In this document: positions 59,801 to 64,000 of the stretch, piece after piece
How positions within the stretch are numbered: position 1 is the stretch's first letter
Layout: each line of letters starts with the position of its first letter
From: Liolophura sinensis
Lineage: Eukaryota > Mollusca > Polyplacophora > Chitonida > Chitonidae
Direction of reading: 5' to 3'
DNA: 64,000 nucleotides
Assembly: GCF_032854445.1 (NCBI RefSeq)
Contig: NC_088304.1
Location: forward strand, 32,912,810 to 32,976,809
The notes under the pieces: model-generated
The model's database searches: none
What the model was told of the DNA's origin: nothing
The model's input: only the letters and a program-made list of their open reading frames with translations
Position numbers and translations under genes: made by a program

Positions 59801-62275
59801 GTTGATAACACATGCTGATGTCCCCATGTTATCTTACAGTGAGTGAGTGATGCTGGCATTTATCTTTCAGTTATGTGCCATGTTGATAACACATGCTGAT
59901 GTCCCCATCTTACCTTACAGGGAGAGAGTGATACTGGCATTCATCTTTCAGTTATGTGCCATGTTGATAACACATGCTGATGTCCCCATCTTACCTTACA
60001 GGGATTGAGTGATGCTGGCATTCATCTTTCAGTTATGTGCCATGTTGATAACACATGCTGATGTCCCCATCTTACCTAACAGGGAGTGAGTGATGCTGGC
60101 ATTCATCTTTCAGTTATGTGCCACGTTGATAACACATGCTGATGTCCCCATCTTACCTTACAGGGAGTGAGTGATGCTGGCATTCATTATTGAGTTATGT
60201 GCCATGTTGATAACACATGCTGATGTCCCCATCTTACCTTACAGTAAGTGAGTGATGATGGCAATCATCTTTCAGTTATATACTACGTTGATAACACATG
60301 CTGATGTCCCCATCTTACCTTACAGGGAGTGAATGATGCTGGCATTCATCTTTCAGTTATGTACTACGTTGATAACACATGCTGATGTCCCCATCTTACC
60401 TTACAGGGAGTGAGTGATGCTGGCATTCAACTTTCAGTTATGTGCCATGTTGATAACACATGCTGATGTCCCCATCTTACCGTACAGGGAGTGAGTGATG
60501 CTGGCATTCATCTTTCAGCTATGTGCCATGTTGATAACACATGCTGATGTCCCCATCTTACCTTACAGGGAGTGAGTGATGCTGGCATTCATCTTTCAGT
60601 TATGTACTACGTTGATAACACATGTTGATGTCCCCATCTTACCTTACAGGGAGTGAGTGATGCTGGCATTCAACTTTCAGTTATGTGCCATGTTGATAAC
60701 ACATGCTGATGTCCCCATCTTACCTTACAGGGAGTGAGTGATGATGGCATTCATCTTTCAGTTATGTGCCATGTAGATAACACATGTTGATGTCCCCATC
60801 TTAACTTACAGTGAGTGAGTGATGCTGGCATTCATCTTTCAGTTATGTGCCATGTTGATAACACATGCTGATGTCCCCATCTTACCTTACAGGGAGTGAG
60901 TGATGATGGCATTCATCTTTCAGTTATGTGCCATGTTGATAACACATTCTGATGTCCACATCTTACCTCACAGGGAGAGAGTGATGCTGGCATTCAACTT
61001 TCAGTTATGTGCCACGTTGATAACACATGCTGATGTCCCCATCTTACCTTACAGGGAGTGAGTGATGATGGCATTTATCTTTCAGTTATGTGCCACGTTG
61101 ATAACACATTCTGATGTCCACATCTTACCTCACAGGGAGTGAGTGATGCTGGCATTCAACTTTCAGTTATGTGCCACGTTAATAACACATGCTGATGTCC
61201 ACATCTTACCTCACAGGGAGTGAGTGATTCAGGCATTCATCTTTCAGTTATGTGCCACGTTGATAACACATGCTGATGTCCCCATCTTACCTTACAGGGA
61301 GTGAGTGATGCAGGCATTCATCTTTCAGTTATGTGCCACGTTGATAACACATGCTGATGTCCCCATCTTACCTTACAGGGAGAGAGTGATGATGGCAATC
61401 ATCTTTCAGTTATGTGCCACGTTGATAACACATGCTGATGCCCCCATCTTGCCTTACAGGGAGTGAGTGATGCAGGCATTCATCTTTCAGTTATGTGCCA
61501 CGTTGATAACACATGCTGATGTCCCCATCTTACCTTACAGGGAGAGAGTGATGATGGCAATCATCTTTCAGTTATGTGCCACGTTGATAACACATGCTGA
61601 TGCCCCCATCTTGCCTTACAGGGAGTGAGTGATGCAGGCATTCATCTTTCAGTTATGTACTACGTTGATAACACATGCTGATGTCCCCATCTTACCTTAC
61701 AGGGAGTGAGTGATGCTGGCATTCTTCTTTCAGTTATGTACTACGTTGATAACACATGCTGATGTCCCCATCTTACCTTACAGGGAGTGAGTGATGCTGG
61801 CGTTCATCTTTCAGTTATGTGCCATGTTTGATAACACATGCTGATGTCCCCATCTTACCTTACAGGGAGTGAGTGATGCAGGCATTCGTCTTTCAGTTAT
61901 GTACTACGTTGATAACACATGCTGATGTCCCCATCTTACCTTACAGGGAGTGAGTGATGCTGGCATTCAACTTTCAGTTATGTGCCATGTTGATAACACA
62001 TGCTGATGTCCCCATCTTACCTCACAGGGAGTGAGTGATGCTGGCATTCATCTTTCAGTTATGTGCCATGTTGATAACACATGCTGATGTCCCCATCTTA
62101 CCTTACAGGGAGTGAGTGATGCAGGCATTCATCTTTCAGTTATGTGCTACGTTGATAACACATGCTGATGTCCCCATCTTACCTTACAGTGAGTGAGTGA
62201 TGATGGCATTCATCTTTCACTTATGTGCCAAGTTGATAACATATTCTGATGTCCCAATGGTGTTACCTTACATAG
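56853..62275. repeat. 81-bp satellite array, about 66 copies
   Basis: The unit reads GAGTGATGCTGGCATTCATC, TTTCAGTTATGTGCCAYGTT, GATAACACATGCTGATGTCC, CCATCTTACCTTACAGG. Most units are exactly 81 bp; variants include TACTACG for GCCAYG, GAT/GCA for GCT, GGGAG or GTGAG at the junction, and CCCCCC units two bases longer. Edge units at the left end are degenerate. Some neighbouring units alternate in type, forming 162-bp dimers (for example near 57,085-57,330 and 61,300-61,620). A frame of 80 codons at 58148-58390 is open only because those units carry GAGAGAGTG instead of GAGTGAGTG. Confidence 0.95.
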
Positions 62276-62279
62276 GATA

Positions 62280-64000
62280 AACATATATGAGATACTATCG
62301 TATACACAACCTTTCAACAGCGGTTGTAATGTTGCATTACACGCCTCCAAAAAAAGAACTCGTGACCCATGACTACACCTCATCAAAAACGCAAAAGAAA
62401 TATGTTTCCTTTCTAAATGTACAATATAGAAATGGTTTCAGTTTACTGAGTTTGGGTATTTAAGTTAAAAGTACGAGCGTAGGATTTGATGCGCTGAACT
62501 GACTAGAACAGCAGAATTGTTCATTCTTTTCGACATGATCATATCCGCCTTAGTTTGTATTTTCCCCGCTTTTCTTTGCATTACGGAACGTCGTAGGAGT
62601 ATATAGGAATGTAGATTTTTAGACATCCAGGTTAGTATACTGTTAGTATGGGTTAAGGAAGCCATTTTCGTAAAGGTTAAAAATCCCACTCTCAACCGCC
62701 ATAGAGGACTCATTTAACTTATCACAAACCTGGGACACAGTGTTGAAAAATGTTAATTAACTTGTACATTGTAAAATTTGTTCACTCGTGTAAAACCGTA
62801 TTATATTCAAAATTCTGTCACTATATACCAGCTCCAGTTGTCTCATTGTTTAGAATTGTACAGACCCATTGTATACTTCAACCGTGAACTGTGATCACCA
62901 TGAAACTTGTACATACGGGTTTGATCAAATTCTTTTTGTGTGTAACTTCATTATAAATAGGAATTATTTTTGTTTATCACCTTACTCTGTTGAAGGCGAT
63001 AGGTTGTCGCCGCAACGTCAGTAAATAATATACATAATAGTAATATACATTGTCCAGTTTTATAGTGTTATCTTTTATGTTGTAGGAGTAGATGAAGTCT
63101 GGGTATCAGATGGTCCGCGGTTGTAGCGCAGCGATCATGCAGACCCAGCGTTTATCCGTGCAGGGCGTTACAGCAACAGCGTTAATACCGTAAAATAACG
63201 GGAGATTCTCTAACCCTTGGGAGGGGATTATGCTACTTAGGCGATAAAGCTAGCAAATAAATGGGTATTACAGTTGCCCAACACTCGATGGCGAAAGTCC
63301 GCGTCCGAATTATTTCCTTCCGACCTGAAATGACCGAGATTTCCAGAGAATCATGCGTGACCCTTGTTGGTCAATTTCCGGTCTTTTGGGATGCCCCGTG
63401 ATCGATAAACGATTTGTTAACGCATTCTTTTTGCTCTCTTCTGATTCCAAAATCAATTAGAATGAATGTGACTGTGACTGTAACCGAAACCCGGGTCATT
63501 CAGTATACTTTATTCTGATCAAAATCGTATGGTATTAAAAAGTGTACCTTATATCCATATCATAACTGAGAAAAAATGGCATTATTCTGATCAAAACAAG
63601 GATCTGATTCTAATCAAAAACAAAATGAAAAAAGGATCATGTTCTGCCTAAAATCCTACAGGTTATCTCATCGGGCGATCTTGATGAACCTCTGATCTGT
63701 GCGTCAATGGTGTGTCCTGCTGTGACCAATGTATTTGATCACCCAGCGAATCTTCATCCAAGCTTTCACAGAAAATAGCAACTCTGCCACTCTGTCATAA
63801 TTTCTTATATTGCGAGAGGAAAAGAACATTCTTAGATATACAGTTACATAAGAGCTTGTCACGTTCAAAATATAAACTCACGAGAACCGAGTTTCAGATG
63901 TGAGGTTGGGATTTTGTTAGAAGCTGCTGATTTTATGCTCAATAACGTTCTTCAAGAGATTATATCAGTAATTCGAGTATCAGTTCCTAAAGGCACAAAT
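62280..64000. other. Right-edge non-coding stretch
   Basis: No gene recognised on either strand. ATTCTGATCAAAA occurs twice (about 63,510 and 63,583), possibly a short diverged duplication. Confidence 0.4.

Noticed and set aside
62465-62713. 82-codon minus-strand frame near the right edge
   Set aside because: No signal peptide, domain or splice context; similar chance frames occur throughout the intergenic DNA.

Overview
The window is animal genomic DNA, most likely from a mollusc and plausibly a herbivorous gastropod. It has intron-containing genes with GT-AG splicing, no bacterial gene layout, and many tRNA-derived short interspersed elements. The tails of those elements (CATATGACTGAAAAATTGTT type and TATAAGTGAAATATTCTTGA type) I associate with mollusc genomes. 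The species assignment is inference; the exon structures were read directly from the sequence.

Left half (1-33,100): a tandem array of glycoside hydrolase family 1 (GH1, beta-glucosidase / lactase-phlorizin-hydrolase-like) genes, all on the minus strand. GH1-C shows only its first exon (146-302) and continues off the left edge. GH1-A (7549-18904) is complete: eight exons, 502 codons, both catalytic glutamates. GH1-B (25583-32996) has the same eight exons, but the exon 5/exon 6 phases do not match. A lone decayed GH1 first exon lies on the plus strand at 22703-22865. Intron 3 of GH1-A carries a GC-rich insertion (about 12,150-15,570) with a broken family B DNA polymerase in antisense and a convergent reading frame, probably a Maverick/Polinton (adintovirus-like) relic.

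Middle and right (37,000-55,400): two paralogous minus-strand genes for small secreted proteins with two chitin-binding (CBM14/peritrophin-A-like) cysteine motifs. CBP-D (37185-42024, 348 aa) ends in a long basic Lys/Ser/Thr-rich tail. CBP-E (51923-55303, 157 aa) has no tail. Both have four exons with identical phases (1, 2, 1). If expressed together with the GH1 enzymes they could fit a gut or epithelial setting, but nothing in the sequence proves a shared role.

The rest is repeat-rich: a 29-bp minisatellite (1436-3415), a 62-bp array (3661-4214), a 50-bp array inside CBP-E intron 3 (52167-52755), and an 81-bp satellite of about 66 copies (56853-62275). There are also two large fold-back palindromes, one with telomere-like repeats in its loop, a TIR element, and nested dispersed repeats with clear target-site duplications. 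I see no rRNA, no intact tRNA gene and no CRISPR array. About 19,000-22,700, 35,650-37,180, 46,600-48,000, 48,600-51,680 and 62,280-64,000 hold nothing I can identify as genic.
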